Assembly: GCA_027858795.1 (NCBI GenBank)
Contig: JAQICF010000273.1
Coordinates: 1 to 28,328 of the forward strand
Direction of reading: 5' to 3'
From: Candidatus Delongbacteria bacterium
GTDB taxonomy: Bacteria > Delongbacteria > UBA4055
Length of the DNA: 28,328 bases
Of this stretch, positions 7,454 to 16,743 are shown piece after piece. The position numbers and the translations under genes were made by a program. The notes below the pieces were generated by a model, which had not been told where the DNA came from, did no database searches, and was given only the letters and a program-made list of their open reading frames with translations. Each line of letters opens with the position of its first letter. Within the stretch, counting starts at the first letter, position 1.

Positions 7454-8896
7454 ATGAAAACACGAATTATAATATTTTTTACACTGATAACTACATTCTT
7501 CCTATTTGCAGCAAGGGATATGATAACTTGGGCAGACTGGTACAATACCGATGACAGCGATGAAATATTCAGTATAAAGCAAACAGCTGATTCAGGTTAT
7601 ATAGCTGCAGGATATTATTATTACGAACTCAGCCAGGACTGGCACATGATACACGGTAGGCTACTTAGACTTGATAAGCATGGTGAAGTAATATGGGATA
7701 AAGGTTACTGCTATGTGGATTCTTATCTTTCTTCAATAAACTCTATAATAGAAAACTCTGAAGGTGATTTTATTGCTGTGGGACTTTCTGAATATTATGG
7801 AGGACAGGATTACTCTATAATGGTCTTAAAATTCGATAAAGATGGAAATCTATTATGGCAGAAATTCTACGGATCCGGAGATTCTGAAGGTAATGATGTA
7901 AAAGAAACACCTGATGGTGGTTATATAATTGCAGGTAGGGAATCAATAAATGATTCTGTAAAGGTTGCTTCTTTATTAAAGGTGAATGCAAATGGTGATT
8001 CATTATGGACTTTGACGAGAGAAAGCGAAGGCGAAGGTAGTTCTCATTTTAATTCTGTTATTGTGTCCAGTGATAACTGTCTAGTAACATCAGGCGGACA
8101 TGGTCTTCCCGGGATAGTAATTAAAACTGATTTAAACGGGATAGTACAGTGGGAAAAAAACTACAATGTTGCACCGGACAGTACAGTGTGGAGTACAAAT
8201 TTTAAAGCAATAGCTGAAGATAATTTCGGTAATTTTATATGTTGCGGATCAATCTCCGAAGATGCATTGATCATGAAATTTGATCAAAATGGAGATTCTT
8301 TATGGACGAAATTTTATAATAAAGACACATTTAAATATGGAATTAAAGTAGCAGATAAAACATATGATGATAATTTTATAGCTGCAGGATATTACCAGTG
8401 CAGTGATACTGAAGAGCAATGGAAGATAATGAAATTCGACTCTAACGGCGATTCGCTATGGACAACAACATCAAGATCTGTATCAAAAAATTTTATTAAT
8501 TGGCCTGGAGAAATACATCCGACTTTTGACGGAGGGTATATAGTAGGTGGTGATTTAGGTCGCTCTTATATAATGAAGCTGAATGAATACGGAGAGGTTG
8601 GAATAATGGAGAATGGACAATTTACAATTGACAATTATAAGCTGGCTCAGAACTACCCTAATCCTTTTAATAATATGACTACGATAGAATATGCTTTAGA
8701 GAAGATATCTGATGTGAAGATTTCTGTATTTAATACACAAGGGCAGAAGGTTTCAGAACTGGTTAATAACAAGGTGGGAAAAGGTAAGCATTCTGTATTG
8801 TTTGATGGGAGTAGATTCAATAGTGGAGTTTATTATTATCAGTTAAATATAAATGATGAAACAGTCGATAATAAGAAAATGATATATGTAAAATAG
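7454..8896 (+). CDS. secreted propeller-like protein with T9SS sorting domain (480 aa)
   Basis: I place the start at ATG 7454 (MKTRIIIFFTLITTFFLFAA, a signal peptide), because it aligns with the start of the duplicated upstream copy; an ATG at 7442 adds four residues. Residues about 25-395 consist of recurring units of the form KFDKDGNLLWQKFYG...DVKETPDGGYIIAG (for example near 85, 140, 190, 245, 300 and 350), the pattern of delta-60/PQQ-like beta-propeller blades. The last 80 or so residues form a T9SS type A domain: QNYPNPFNNMTTIEYAL, ISDVKISVFNTQGQ, SGVYYYQL and a basic end KKMIYVK. The protein is predicted to be secreted and attached to the cell surface. The substrate or ligand is unknown. 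The pseudogene immediately upstream is a tandem duplicate. Confidence 0.85.
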   Translation: MKTRIIIFFTLITTFFLFAARDMITWADWYNTDDSDEIFSIKQTADSGYIAAGYYYYELSQDWHMIHGRLLRLDKHGEVIWDKGYCYVDSYLSSINSIIENSEGDFIAVGLSEYYGGQDYSIMVLKFDKDGNLLWQKFYGSGDSEGNDVKETPDGGYIIAGRESINDSVKVASLLKVNANGDSLWTLTRESEGEGSSHFNSVIVSSDNCLVTSGGHGLPGIVIKTDLNGIVQWEKNYNVAPDSTVWSTNFKAIAEDNFGNFICCGSISEDALIMKFDQNGDSLWTKFYNKDTFKYGIKVADKTYDDNFIAAGYYQCSDTEEQWKIMKFDSNGDSLWTTTSRSVSKNFINWPGEIHPTFDGGYIVGGDLGRSYIMKLNEYGEVGIMENGQFTIDNYKLAQNYPNPFNNMTTIEYALEKISDVKISVFNTQGQKVSELVNNKVGKGKHSVLFDGSRFNSGVYYYQLNINDETVDNKKMIYVK

Positions 8897-8901
8897 TTGC
8901 A

Positions 8902-8978
8902 ACAAGGGGATCAGATCCCCTTGTCAGGCATAGCCTGTGCAACAACAAACTGTAGGGTCGGGCTTTACGTTCGACCTA
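8902..8978. repeat. cluster of small palindromes after the propeller gene
   Basis: ACAAGGGGAT/ATCCCCTTGT (8902-8924), CAGGC-ATA-GCCTG (8925-8937) and TAGGGTCG/CGACCTA (8953-8978) form adjacent hairpins. The first lies six bases after the stop and could terminate transcription. The GGTCG...CGACC type is another short dispersed palindrome. The group resembles the cluster at 7238-7346. Confidence 0.55.
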
Positions 8979-9059
8979 AAACATATGTAAAACAACGAAA
9001 GTGATAAGTAAAATAAAACAGATGGGAAGTGAAAAATGAAAAGCGTAAGTAAAACAAAA

Positions 9060-9176
9060 AACCGGTCGCAACCACCATAATAATAGCAATTACGACCAGT
9101 CTAAGTAAGGACATGTCGATTAGAACATTATCCCCACCCCACAAGTGTAAGATAACGTTTTTTTCAGCATGTCCCA
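9060..9176. repeat. two further inverted repeats before the metalloprotease gene
   Basis: ACCGGTCGCAA (about 9061-9071) pairs with TTACGACCAGT (9090-9100) with two mismatches; on the - strand it runs into a T-rich tail, like a terminator. GGACATG (9112-9118) pairs with CATGTCC (9169-9175) across about 50 bases. Together with 8902-8978 these fill the 316-base gap before the gene at 9213. No promoter is clear. Confidence 0.45.
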
Positions 9177-9212
9177 AGTTTTTATTGAAAATTAACCTAA
9201 GGAGACATGTAA

Positions 9213-12200
9213 ATGAGAAAAATAATTGTATCGGTAATTTTTATTCTGACTATAGTTCTATTTTCCCAAAATATTACTACTAAAGAAGAAACTGAAAAAG
9301 CATCTAAAGCATTGAGACCTGATCCTATAAAAGGGCATGTAGAATTGCCTATCTTTTTTGCAACATTTAAAGGGGATGCTGATCCTAAGATGGTTATTAA
9401 TAGCTTAGATGTTACTGATGCTACCGCACCTGCAATGTTTAGAATGCCAAACGGGCAGATGATAGCTGACTATATCGCGGATAACGCAACATTGTCGTTC
9501 TATGAACTTTTCAAACCTGCAGTTGAAGATTATCTGAAAACGGTTACAAAAGAAGCATTAACCGCAAAAGTTGTCTATTATACAAATCCGAATGACCCGG
9601 ACGGTTTGTGGCGTATGCCTGAAAAAGAAAATTATTTTTACTATAGTAATGGTGATCCGGCAAGCCCAGAAGAAGTTTTCAGACTAGCAAGTCAGGCAGT
9701 GATAGATTCCGCACTTGTCTATTATCCCGAACTGTTGACAGTGGATGGGGATTTGAAGGACAACCTTAACTTTTTCTATCCAAGATGTATTTTCAAAGGA
9801 TCTGACGGTAACGGTGCTCCGCAGGATTTTGACTATACAAATGGACAGGATGATGATGTAAGAGAACTAAGATTCCGTACAGTTACATTAATGGATCCTT
9901 ATTCCAACCTGAATCAGGTATTATATATAATGGTACACGAGGTTGGTCATATGCTTATGCGACTTGGAGATAGAGGAAATGATGAATCGATTTACTACGG
10001 TGGTAAGATTGACGGTGAGTTTATGGGGCTTACAAAATGTACAGCACCACCTTATGACCTAATGTTCCACAACGGTATGATGGGAGCACCTTATAGTCTT
10101 TACGGACTTGCACCTGTTCATACATGGGATATGATACATCAGACATATCTTGATTCAACCGACTTTGCAATTTTAAACGAAGAAGATCATGATCTTCATT
10201 TTACAAATAATAAATGTGAACAGACTATCAGGAATGTTAGACAGATTCTCTCAGGATCGGATTATTCATCTGATATTAAAAGTGGTATTATAATTCCTAT
10301 AACAACTGATATTATGGAAGAAAATGAAGAAGTAAAATCGAGAACTTTTAAAAATGTGGAATCCCAAAATTTCCTTATAGAATTAAGATCAGGTACTGAT
10401 TATGACAATATCGGTGGAGTCGGGCATGATGAAGCAAGTAAAGGTGTATTGATTTCACATATAATCAACTGCTATCAATACAAATATGATCCTTTTTTTT
10501 ATCCGGATATATTAGTTGAAATTTCTCAATATTGGAGCTATAAACCTATAATTGATATTGAATCAGCAACACCTTATCCTGTTTCTGATGAAAATGGAGA
10601 TCCATATAGAGATTCTACATTTTGTTATATAAATCCAGATATGAATGGAACCTTTTATAACGGAAAAGATGTGAATGACTGGATGGATGATATTGTCACA
10701 GGTAACTATGACTCAGAAGGTGGTGAAACAGCGTATCCTAGTACATCACTGCATGCAAGTTTGCCATCAGACTTTTTTAATGATACTAATCTTAACAAAT
10801 TTACTCCTTCAACAAGACCAAGCTCAAATTCATACAAACAAGTTAATCTACATCTCGGTATTTACATAAATAAAATTGAAGGTGATTATGCCGATATTTC
10901 GGTTTATAAGAATTATTGGTCTAATCCGCTTATAGCGGATATAGCAAAAGATATTAAAGATGGTAAATCAGGTTTAGTACTGCCCGATTATAGCTATTTC
11001 GGTGAAAATTTCTATGTTGACTCGGCTTTGTATCTTCAACTCGGGGATGGTGTAAATCTCACAGGAGCAACTCTTGTACCTGGAACAGATATGCACGTTA
11101 AAAGAAATAGTGATGTTTATCTGTTAGCAAATTGTACGTTACGGCTTGAGAGTTCTAAGTTGACAATGGAAGCAGGGTCAGGATTTCAAGCATTTGATAC
11201 AGCTACGATTGAACTTGATAATTCTGAGTTGAATTTCAATGATGGTGCATTAATTGAGACAAAGTATGTTGATAATTACAACATCACAGTAGACGGACAA
11301 TCTTCAATACAATATTCTAACTTTGATCTATTTGAAGGTAGTTTACTAACTTTGAAATCAAGTTCTCAGTTTGTTTTAAAATCAGGTACAAATTTGAATA
11401 TACCTGTAGGTTCAACATTATTGCTTGAAGATAACTCAGAATTGGTAGTTGAGTCAGGATCAAATCTAAGCATTGCACCAGGATCAATTATTAGTCTTGG
11501 AGAAGGAGCAAAGATTACATTGAAAAATAGTGTAAATCTAAATTTAGACGGTGTAACTTTTACAGGAACAAATTATAACGGAATTATCGGAGAGGATGGC
11601 AGTAGTATGACAATTCAGGATTGTAGTTTTACAGGTGCTTATACTGCAATTAGCGGGTCTCCTGATTACTGTAAAGTTACAAACTCTGTATTTACTGATG
11701 GTACAAACGGAGTTAGCTTATTTGGAACTAACAGTTATTATTTAGCATCAAATTATTTCATGGGTAATTTACAAGGTACAGCAATCAAGGTAATACAGTC
11801 AAATGGCAAAATAATGGAAAATCAAATCAAGGGTTTCTTTAGAGGAATATATAATATCTCATGTTCACCTAAAGTATACGGAAATTCCATAAAAAACAAC
11901 GCTAGAAATGGATTGATGTCATCCGGTTTAAATTCAGTCCCTGTCTTGATCGACATGACTGCAATTGATATAAAAAGCACAACTAAACCGAGTAATACTA
12001 TCATCAATAATGGTGATGGGTATATAGGTCATCCAGTTCTCACAATATATACACCTTCTCAAATATCAGTTGTAAACGGTAGTAATATTTACATGAAATA
12101 CTGTAATAATTACATATATCCTAGCGCAGGTTCTGATGTTCCCTGTATTCTTGCAGCAAAACGGCTACTGCAACAGCCTGGACAAATAGTGATTCCAACA

Positions 12201-13127
12201 ATAGAGTATTATATAGATGCACGTGGTAATTACTGGGGAACGAATTATGTTACGAGTGATATGTTTTATACCGACCCATATTACAGTATAGATTATGGAG
12301 ATTCTATTACAATCGAAGATGGAACACCTCTCACATCTCCATTACCGGAATCTGACAGTAAACCATATAAATTGTTAATAAAAGCATTAACAGCAGAACT
12401 TGACGGTAAATATGATAAAGCTATTAGCACCTATGAAAAGATAATCGAAAAATATCCTGATAGTGATGAAGCATTGGTAGCCTATAGCAAATTACCGGAT
12501 AGTTATGTTGAAGAAGGACTAAGTCTTGAACCGCTTATCAGCCTGTATGATGGACAACTAGCATTAGATGATGATAAAGTGAATAAAAAATTCTTTAAAG
12601 AAATGAAAGTTGCAACTCACATCAAAGGTAAGAAATATGATGAAGCGATTGCAATTTCTGAAGAGATGAAAGTAGAAGCAGATTCAGAGGAAGAGGAAGT
12701 ACTTTGTGAAATTGATATTGCTATTGCTAGTATGTTAAAAGGTAATAGTAAAGGAAGTAGTAAAACAGATTATGAGAAGACTTTACATGATCTTCTTGTG
12801 AAGTTGAATGGAAGTGAAGAAGAAGGTGAAGTGAAAACTGATATTGCAGGTTCTGCATTACCAACAGAATTTACATTATATCAGAATTATCCGAATCCTT
12901 TCAACCCTGTTACGCAAATCAAATTTGCTTTACCTAATGTCGATAATGTTAGGTTAAATATATATAACATCAGTGGGCAATTAGTTTCTGAACTCGTAAA
13001 CGGAAGTATAGAAGCTGGAATTCACACAGTTAGTTTTGACGCAAGTAATTTGAATTCAGGTATGTATTTCTATACTCTTGAAGCAAATGGAATGAGCATC
13101 ACAAAAAAAATGATACTTACAAAATAG
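9213..13127 (+). CDS. giant secreted metalloprotease with beta-helix and T9SS domain (1304 aa)
   Basis: A signal peptide (MRKIIVSVIFILTIVLFSQ) precedes a catalytic domain. The zinc site is HEVGHMLMRLGD, with His242, Glu243 and His246 and an Asp (253) at the position where metzincin-like families place their third ligand. Downstream, YDLMFHNGMMGAPYSLYGLAPVH resembles the M6 (immune inhibitor A-like) D-x-M...G...P pattern, so M6-like is the best family guess. From about 600 to 1010 the sequence is strand-rich with LTLKSSSQF, LLLEDNSELVVESGSNL and NSVFTDGTNGVSLFG units, typical of a right-handed parallel beta-helix. Residues about 1049-1190 look like TPR-type helices (GKYDKAISTYEKIIEKYPDS). A T9SS domain (LYQNYPNPFNPVTQIKFAL...KKMILTK) ends it. 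AAGGAG eight bases upstream supports the start. A terminator and repeat copy 2 follow. Confidence 0.88.
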   Translation: MRKIIVSVIFILTIVLFSQNITTKEETEKASKALRPDPIKGHVELPIFFATFKGDADPKMVINSLDVTDATAPAMFRMPNGQMIADYIADNATLSFYELFKPAVEDYLKTVTKEALTAKVVYYTNPNDPDGLWRMPEKENYFYYSNGDPASPEEVFRLASQAVIDSALVYYPELLTVDGDLKDNLNFFYPRCIFKGSDGNGAPQDFDYTNGQDDDVRELRFRTVTLMDPYSNLNQVLYIMVHEVGHMLMRLGDRGNDESIYYGGKIDGEFMGLTKCTAPPYDLMFHNGMMGAPYSLYGLAPVHTWDMIHQTYLDSTDFAILNEEDHDLHFTNNKCEQTIRNVRQILSGSDYSSDIKSGIIIPITTDIMEENEEVKSRTFKNVESQNFLIELRSGTDYDNIGGVGHDEASKGVLISHIINCYQYKYDPFFYPDILVEISQYWSYKPIIDIESATPYPVSDENGDPYRDSTFCYINPDMNGTFYNGKDVNDWMDDIVTGNYDSEGGETAYPSTSLHASLPSDFFNDTNLNKFTPSTRPSSNSYKQVNLHLGIYINKIEGDYADISVYKNYWSNPLIADIAKDIKDGKSGLVLPDYSYFGENFYVDSALYLQLGDGVNLTGATLVPGTDMHVKRNSDVYLLANCTLRLESSKLTMEAGSGFQAFDTATIELDNSELNFNDGALIETKYVDNYNITVDGQSSIQYSNFDLFEGSLLTLKSSSQFVLKSGTNLNIPVGSTLLLEDNSELVVESGSNLSIAPGSIISLGEGAKITLKNSVNLNLDGVTFTGTNYNGIIGEDGSSMTIQDCSFTGAYTAISGSPDYCKVTNSVFTDGTNGVSLFGTNSYYLASNYFMGNLQGTAIKVIQSNGKIMENQIKGFFRGIYNISCSPKVYGNSIKNNARNGLMSSGLNSVPVLIDMTAIDIKSTTKPSNTIINNGDGYIGHPVLTIYTPSQISVVNGSNIYMKYCNNYIYPSAGSDVPCILAAKRLLQQPGQIVIPTIEYYIDARGNYWGTNYVTSDMFYTDPYYSIDYGDSITIEDGTPLTSPLPESDSKPYKLLIKALTAELDGKYDKAISTYEKIIEKYPDSDEALVAYSKLPDSYVEEGLSLEPLISLYDGQLALDDDKVNKKFFKEMKVATHIKGKKYDEAIAISEEMKVEADSEEEEVLCEIDIAIASMLKGNSKGSSKTDYEKTLHDLLVKLNGSEEEGEVKTDIAGSALPTEFTLYQNYPNPFNPVTQIKFALPNVDNVRLNIYNISGQLVSELVNGSIEAGIHTVSFDASNLNSGMYFYTLEANGMSITKKMILTK

Positions 13128-13156
13128 TCTCAGTGTAACTGAAATACAATTCATTA

Positions 13157-13184
13157 GAGGTGGCATCAAAACCACCTCTTTTTT
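13157..13184 (+). terminator. intrinsic terminator after the metalloprotease gene
   Basis: GAGGTGG (13157-13163) pairs with CCACCTC (13172-13178) over an eight-base loop, followed by six T residues. It lies 29 bases after the stop and eight bases before the left arm of repeat copy 2, mirroring the terminator-repeat layout after sppA. Confidence 0.88.
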
Positions 13185-13191
13185 ATATCTT

Positions 13192-13362
13192 TAAATTGCC
13201 ACATAGGGATTGTTTTAAAAAAGAAAAATTAATTAGGGCTAACGGATATGGCAAAAAGCAGTGGGTCAAATCGAGTTAAATCTCCAAGTGACCCATTGAT
13301 GTTTTGCCAATGTTAGCAGCTGTCGCAACTCGTTCTGTGCTTTCTTTACAAATTGAGCCTAT
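13192..13362 (+). repeat. attC-like palindromic element, copy 2 (hybrid arms)
   Basis: The core runs from GCTAAC (13238-13243) to GTTAGC (13312-13317), with TGGCAAAA and TTTTGCCA inside and a central TGGGTCA/TGACCCA stem. Its two outer arms do not pair with each other. The left, TAAATTGCCACATAGGG (13192-13208), matches copy 1's arms, whereas the right, ACAAATTGAGCCTAT (13348-13362), is the exact 15-base complement of the left arm of copy 3 (16744-16758). This makes copy 2 the clearest junction between two independently bounded blocks. Confidence 0.85.
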
Positions 13363-13367
13363 TTTTT

Positions 13368-15764
13368 TTACTTCTTTGGATCTATAAATATCAGATTCTT
13401 TTCAACATCTACTTTCTCAGGTTTAGTATTATTCTCAGGTACAAATACTTTGCTTGTATTACCAGCTGTGATACGATAGAACATTTTATTCGTACCAATA
13501 TTTTTCTGCCAGTGAGTACCACTGATGAAAGTGCCTAATGTATCTATAATAAATGTTCCATAAGGGTCTTCAGAAGCGTAAACGTTATATTCAGATGCAC
13601 CAGCAACTATACTCCAAGTAAGCGCTACTGTAGAATCATTTTCTGCTGTTATTATTAAATTTGATGGAGTTGAAGGATTTTGTGTTGTACCTGACTCAGT
13701 CCAAGATATACTGTAGCGATCCGATATAATTGTATTTCCTACTTCATCTTCTACTCTAAATTTTATATCTCCATCACAAACATGATCTCTTGCTGATATT
13801 AAACCTGTATAAGTGTATGAATTTTTTGAAGATGACAATGTTATTGTTTCACTTTCGCCTTCTATATTGTAGTCAGCTGTTACACTTACAATACCTGACG
13901 CATCGTTAAAGGCAAGATTTATATTCATATCTTCATCAACATTCGCATTATTACCAGTGATGTAATCAATAACTGGTAAATCCATATCGGGAGGTGTTGT
14001 ATAAACAAGTAATGAGTCTAGTGCAAAAGTTGTATCCTCACAATATATCCACTCGCTAGAATAATAAATATTATCCCATCGAAATCTTATTGTTTGTCCA
14101 TAAAATTCACTCAGATCATATGTGTAATTTGTCCAGTCATTATCATCCGGATACAGTCTTTCTATCATCGTCAGCACATTATGATCTTCATCGGTTACCC
14201 AAAAGCAAAGATTACTATGGTTGTTTTCATCAGATTTATCAAAGTAAACACTATAATCTAATATTGTTTCATAATCAGAACTATCAGGCATTACAAAAGG
14301 AGCTGACCATATTTGATATTGAAGATTTAAGCTACCTTGCGTTATTGATGCAAGGCATGTATTTTCCGATTCAAGTGGATCAGTATAAAGAAACCAGCCG
14401 TTATAAAATAATACAGGATTTTCATAGAAATAAAAATCCCATCCAACACCAGTAAAAGCTTCAAAATCTTCAAAATAAAGAGCTTCCACTATCATAACAC
14501 CTGATTCATTTTTGCATTTTGGATCATCGAATAATTCTGCTTCGATCTTAAATCTTTTACCTGTAATTTCAGAAGTAACATCACTCAAATCCCAATAATA
14601 CACCCAAAGGTTATCTTCAAAAACAATATCACCTTGGTCCACATACACATCATCTATTTTTAGTTTTATTGCCTGATAACTACCAAGTATTTCTGGTACT
14701 TGTACTTTAACTTCAATTGTATCAGCAATAGCACCTTTTTGGGATGATGGTGGCAAGAAATAAATATCCTCAAGAAGCGGCTTTATTATTTTAGGTACTA
14801 CCATAAAACTTACTTCATTGTATGGTCTATCGTAATATTCATCGTACCAATTTAAGTATGCATCTGGATTCCAGTCCATGGCAGTATAAATCTTAAACTT
14901 GTATTCACCAAGCTCATCAGGCGTAAAATTATATGTAGTATTTACATAATAATCATCGCTACATCTAATATAATGAGGATCAATAGTATATGTTTCACTA
15001 TTTTTCTGAATATAACCGTGAAAACCGGCATTTTCATTCAATCTTATATCAATCGGTCCTTCGATATTAAATTGTATTGATTCTCCTATTTCAATAATAT
15101 TATTTCCATCAATTGATAACAATGGGGGATCATATTGAGCTTTTAAACCCCATTGTTCTTGCTCGTCAATATGAAGAATTTCATAATTATTAGATTCCTG
15201 AAAGGTGCCACTAGCCATAAGTGTGAGTAATTGAGTATTGTGCTCATGGTCGAGAGCCATACAATGCCCGATCTCATGTCTGAATACAGTATTAATATCA
15301 ACTCCACCTGAGCTTCCTCCGCCTGCAAAATTCCATGGATATTTCGTACTGTCATTTAATGTTATTGTAAAAGTTTCATAAGTCTTATCGTTTCCTGTTA
15401 ATCTTGGTATAATGGTTGTTCCGTAATTATCTTCATCCATATTAATTGCGTTGCTATCATTATCAATGTAAAAACTTGAATACCTGACAAGACAATCTCC
15501 AACACTATTCAATCCTCCGTTTTGCATATCAGGTAAGTTTGTGACAACCTCTGTTTGCATTTCTGAAATACAACCTCCAAAGTCAAAATCTATTCTTGGA
15601 TTGACAGCTAATGATTCTGCCATAGCATCGGACATCCAAACATCATAACAAATTTGATAAGGAGTAAATTCAACGCTACCATCTAACCATTTGTCAATAA
15701 GCTGGAACGAATATGTACTACTGAATAGCAGAATAAACATCAATGAATAAAGTATTTTTTTCAT
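13368..15764 (-). CDS. secreted matrixin-like metzincin protease (798 aa)
   Basis: After a signal peptide (MKKILYSLMFILLFSSTYS), residues 163-173 read HEIGHCMALDH, a full HExxHxxxxxH zinc site (His163, Glu164, His167, His173). A Met-turn, LTLMASG (Met183), follows ten residues later. This identifies a metzincin, most like M10A matrixins. A MAM-like or 'choice-of-anchor J' jelly roll occupies about 430-595 (LYFEDFEAF...WTNYTYDLSEFYGQTIRFRWDN). The C-terminus has an Fn3-like module (TPSNLIITAEN...VALTWSIVAGASEYNVYASEDPYGTF, about 690-760) and a lysine-rich end, without a T9SS YPNPFN domain. The start overlaps the preceding gene's stop (ATGA), so translation is probably coupled. Copy 2 lies just beyond the stop codon. 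Confidence 0.9.
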   Translation of the reverse strand: MKKILYSLMFILLFSSTYSFQLIDKWLDGSVEFTPYQICYDVWMSDAMAESLAVNPRIDFDFGGCISEMQTEVVTNLPDMQNGGLNSVGDCLVRYSSFYIDNDSNAINMDEDNYGTTIIPRLTGNDKTYETFTITLNDSTKYPWNFAGGGSSGGVDINTVFRHEIGHCMALDHEHNTQLLTLMASGTFQESNNYEILHIDEQEQWGLKAQYDPPLLSIDGNNIIEIGESIQFNIEGPIDIRLNENAGFHGYIQKNSETYTIDPHYIRCSDDYYVNTTYNFTPDELGEYKFKIYTAMDWNPDAYLNWYDEYYDRPYNEVSFMVVPKIIKPLLEDIYFLPPSSQKGAIADTIEVKVQVPEILGSYQAIKLKIDDVYVDQGDIVFEDNLWVYYWDLSDVTSEITGKRFKIEAELFDDPKCKNESGVMIVEALYFEDFEAFTGVGWDFYFYENPVLFYNGWFLYTDPLESENTCLASITQGSLNLQYQIWSAPFVMPDSSDYETILDYSVYFDKSDENNHSNLCFWVTDEDHNVLTMIERLYPDDNDWTNYTYDLSEFYGQTIRFRWDNIYYSSEWIYCEDTTFALDSLLVYTTPPDMDLPVIDYITGNNANVDEDMNINLAFNDASGIVSVTADYNIEGESETITLSSSKNSYTYTGLISARDHVCDGDIKFRVEDEVGNTIISDRYSISWTESGTTQNPSTPSNLIITAENDSTVALTWSIVAGASEYNVYASEDPYGTFIIDTLGTFISGTHWQKNIGTNKMFYRITAGNTSKVFVPENNTKPEKVDVEKNLIFIDPKK

Positions 15765-16693
15765 TTTTCTACCTCAGCTTTAAATTTCTTATTGTAAAAA
15801 TTGTTGGCATCGTTGATTTTTAAAATTGTCTTAACATTATTAACTGCTTCATTCCATGTTTCATTCATAATTATAGTTTTTTCAAATCCTTTTTGCCAAA
15901 TTTTGTTCTGTTCAGACTTATTCTTCTTACTTCTAAGCCATTTTAAGGATTTAAAGTCATCATAATATTTCTCATACAAAATTGTACTGTCAGGTAACAA
16001 AAGCAATGTCGATTCTGGTCTTTTTTGAATCCATCTCCTAGACGGAGTTATATTTTGTGAAAAGTTGAAGTAATAAATACCCTTTAGATTCATTATTGGT
16101 TTTGTGGTACCTACAACATCAGTATCATCGTAGTAATTTATAAATTTAGGTACATCTCCGAATTTATTTATTAATATTTCTTTACCTTTTATTACTTCAT
16201 CAATTTCAAGTTTAAAAGTATTAGCGTTGTCTAATCTCTCTGGTTTTATTGTTATTCCTGTAACAATAATTTCGCTGTAAAGAGCGTTATCCATATAAGT
16301 TTTTGCATCAACGAAAGCACCTGATCTTTTTAAATCTACACCATGTTTTTTAAATTCATCGTATTTGTTTAAGTCGATTTTGGCATCATAAAGCATTGTT
16401 GTTCTAGAATTTGGAAACATCTTTCTGTCCAGTTTCATGTATTCTTCTTTGAATGTTGCGAGTTTCTCCGAAGACATTCCAGTATCCACTCCATATTTGT
16501 CCTTTACTGAAATAGTAGCCTGAGTTTGTTTATCATTTGTTGTTGATTGAACAAAATCCCCATTCGGAGTAATTTCCTGATTTACTATTTTCGAACCTTT
16601 TATTGCTTCTTTCTCTCCATCATCCGACATTGCTAAAATACTTGTTAGAAGTAAAAATAAAACTCCTAAAATTGCTTTTTTTTGTTTTTTCAT
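15761..16693 (-). CDS. exported protein of unknown function, coupled to the metzincin (310 aa)
   Basis: MKKQKKAILGVLFLLLTSILAMS is a signal peptide. The following MSDDGEKEAIKG resembles the segment after the signal peptides of the two C10 peptidases in this window (MSDDTTEEPKI, MSDSTEADPKI). The central region (about 140-185: SEIIVTGITIKPERLDNANTFKLEIDEVIKGKE) looks like a small OB-like beta domain with the V-x-V-x-E-x-x-K-G pattern. No catalytic motif is visible. The stop overlaps the metzincin start by four bases, so the protein may assist, inhibit or accompany that protease; this is inference from position. TGGAG lies about ten bases upstream of the ATG. A weak promoter candidate (TTGAGC at 16748-16753, TAATAG at 16724-16729, - strand) overlaps the repeat arm of copy 3. 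Confidence 0.8.
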   Translation of the reverse strand: MKKQKKAILGVLFLLLTSILAMSDDGEKEAIKGSKIVNQEITPNGDFVQSTTNDKQTQATISVKDKYGVDTGMSSEKLATFKEEYMKLDRKMFPNSRTTMLYDAKIDLNKYDEFKKHGVDLKRSGAFVDAKTYMDNALYSEIIVTGITIKPERLDNANTFKLEIDEVIKGKEILINKFGDVPKFINYYDDTDVVGTTKPIMNLKGIYYFNFSQNITPSRRWIQKRPESTLLLLPDSTILYEKYYDDFKSLKWLRSKKNKSEQNKIWQKGFEKTIIMNETWNEAVNNVKTILKINDANNFYNKKFKAEVEK

Positions 16694-16743
16694 TTTCTTT
16701 ACTCCATTCTGTTTTATATTTTTCTATTATTTGATTTTCTTAA

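Noticed and set aside
8965..9177. A 70-codon open frame on the - strand with a hydrophobic middle
   Set aside because: It lies over several inverted repeats in an intergenic gap, has no convincing ribosome binding site, and its composition is explained by the palindromes and AT-rich DNA.
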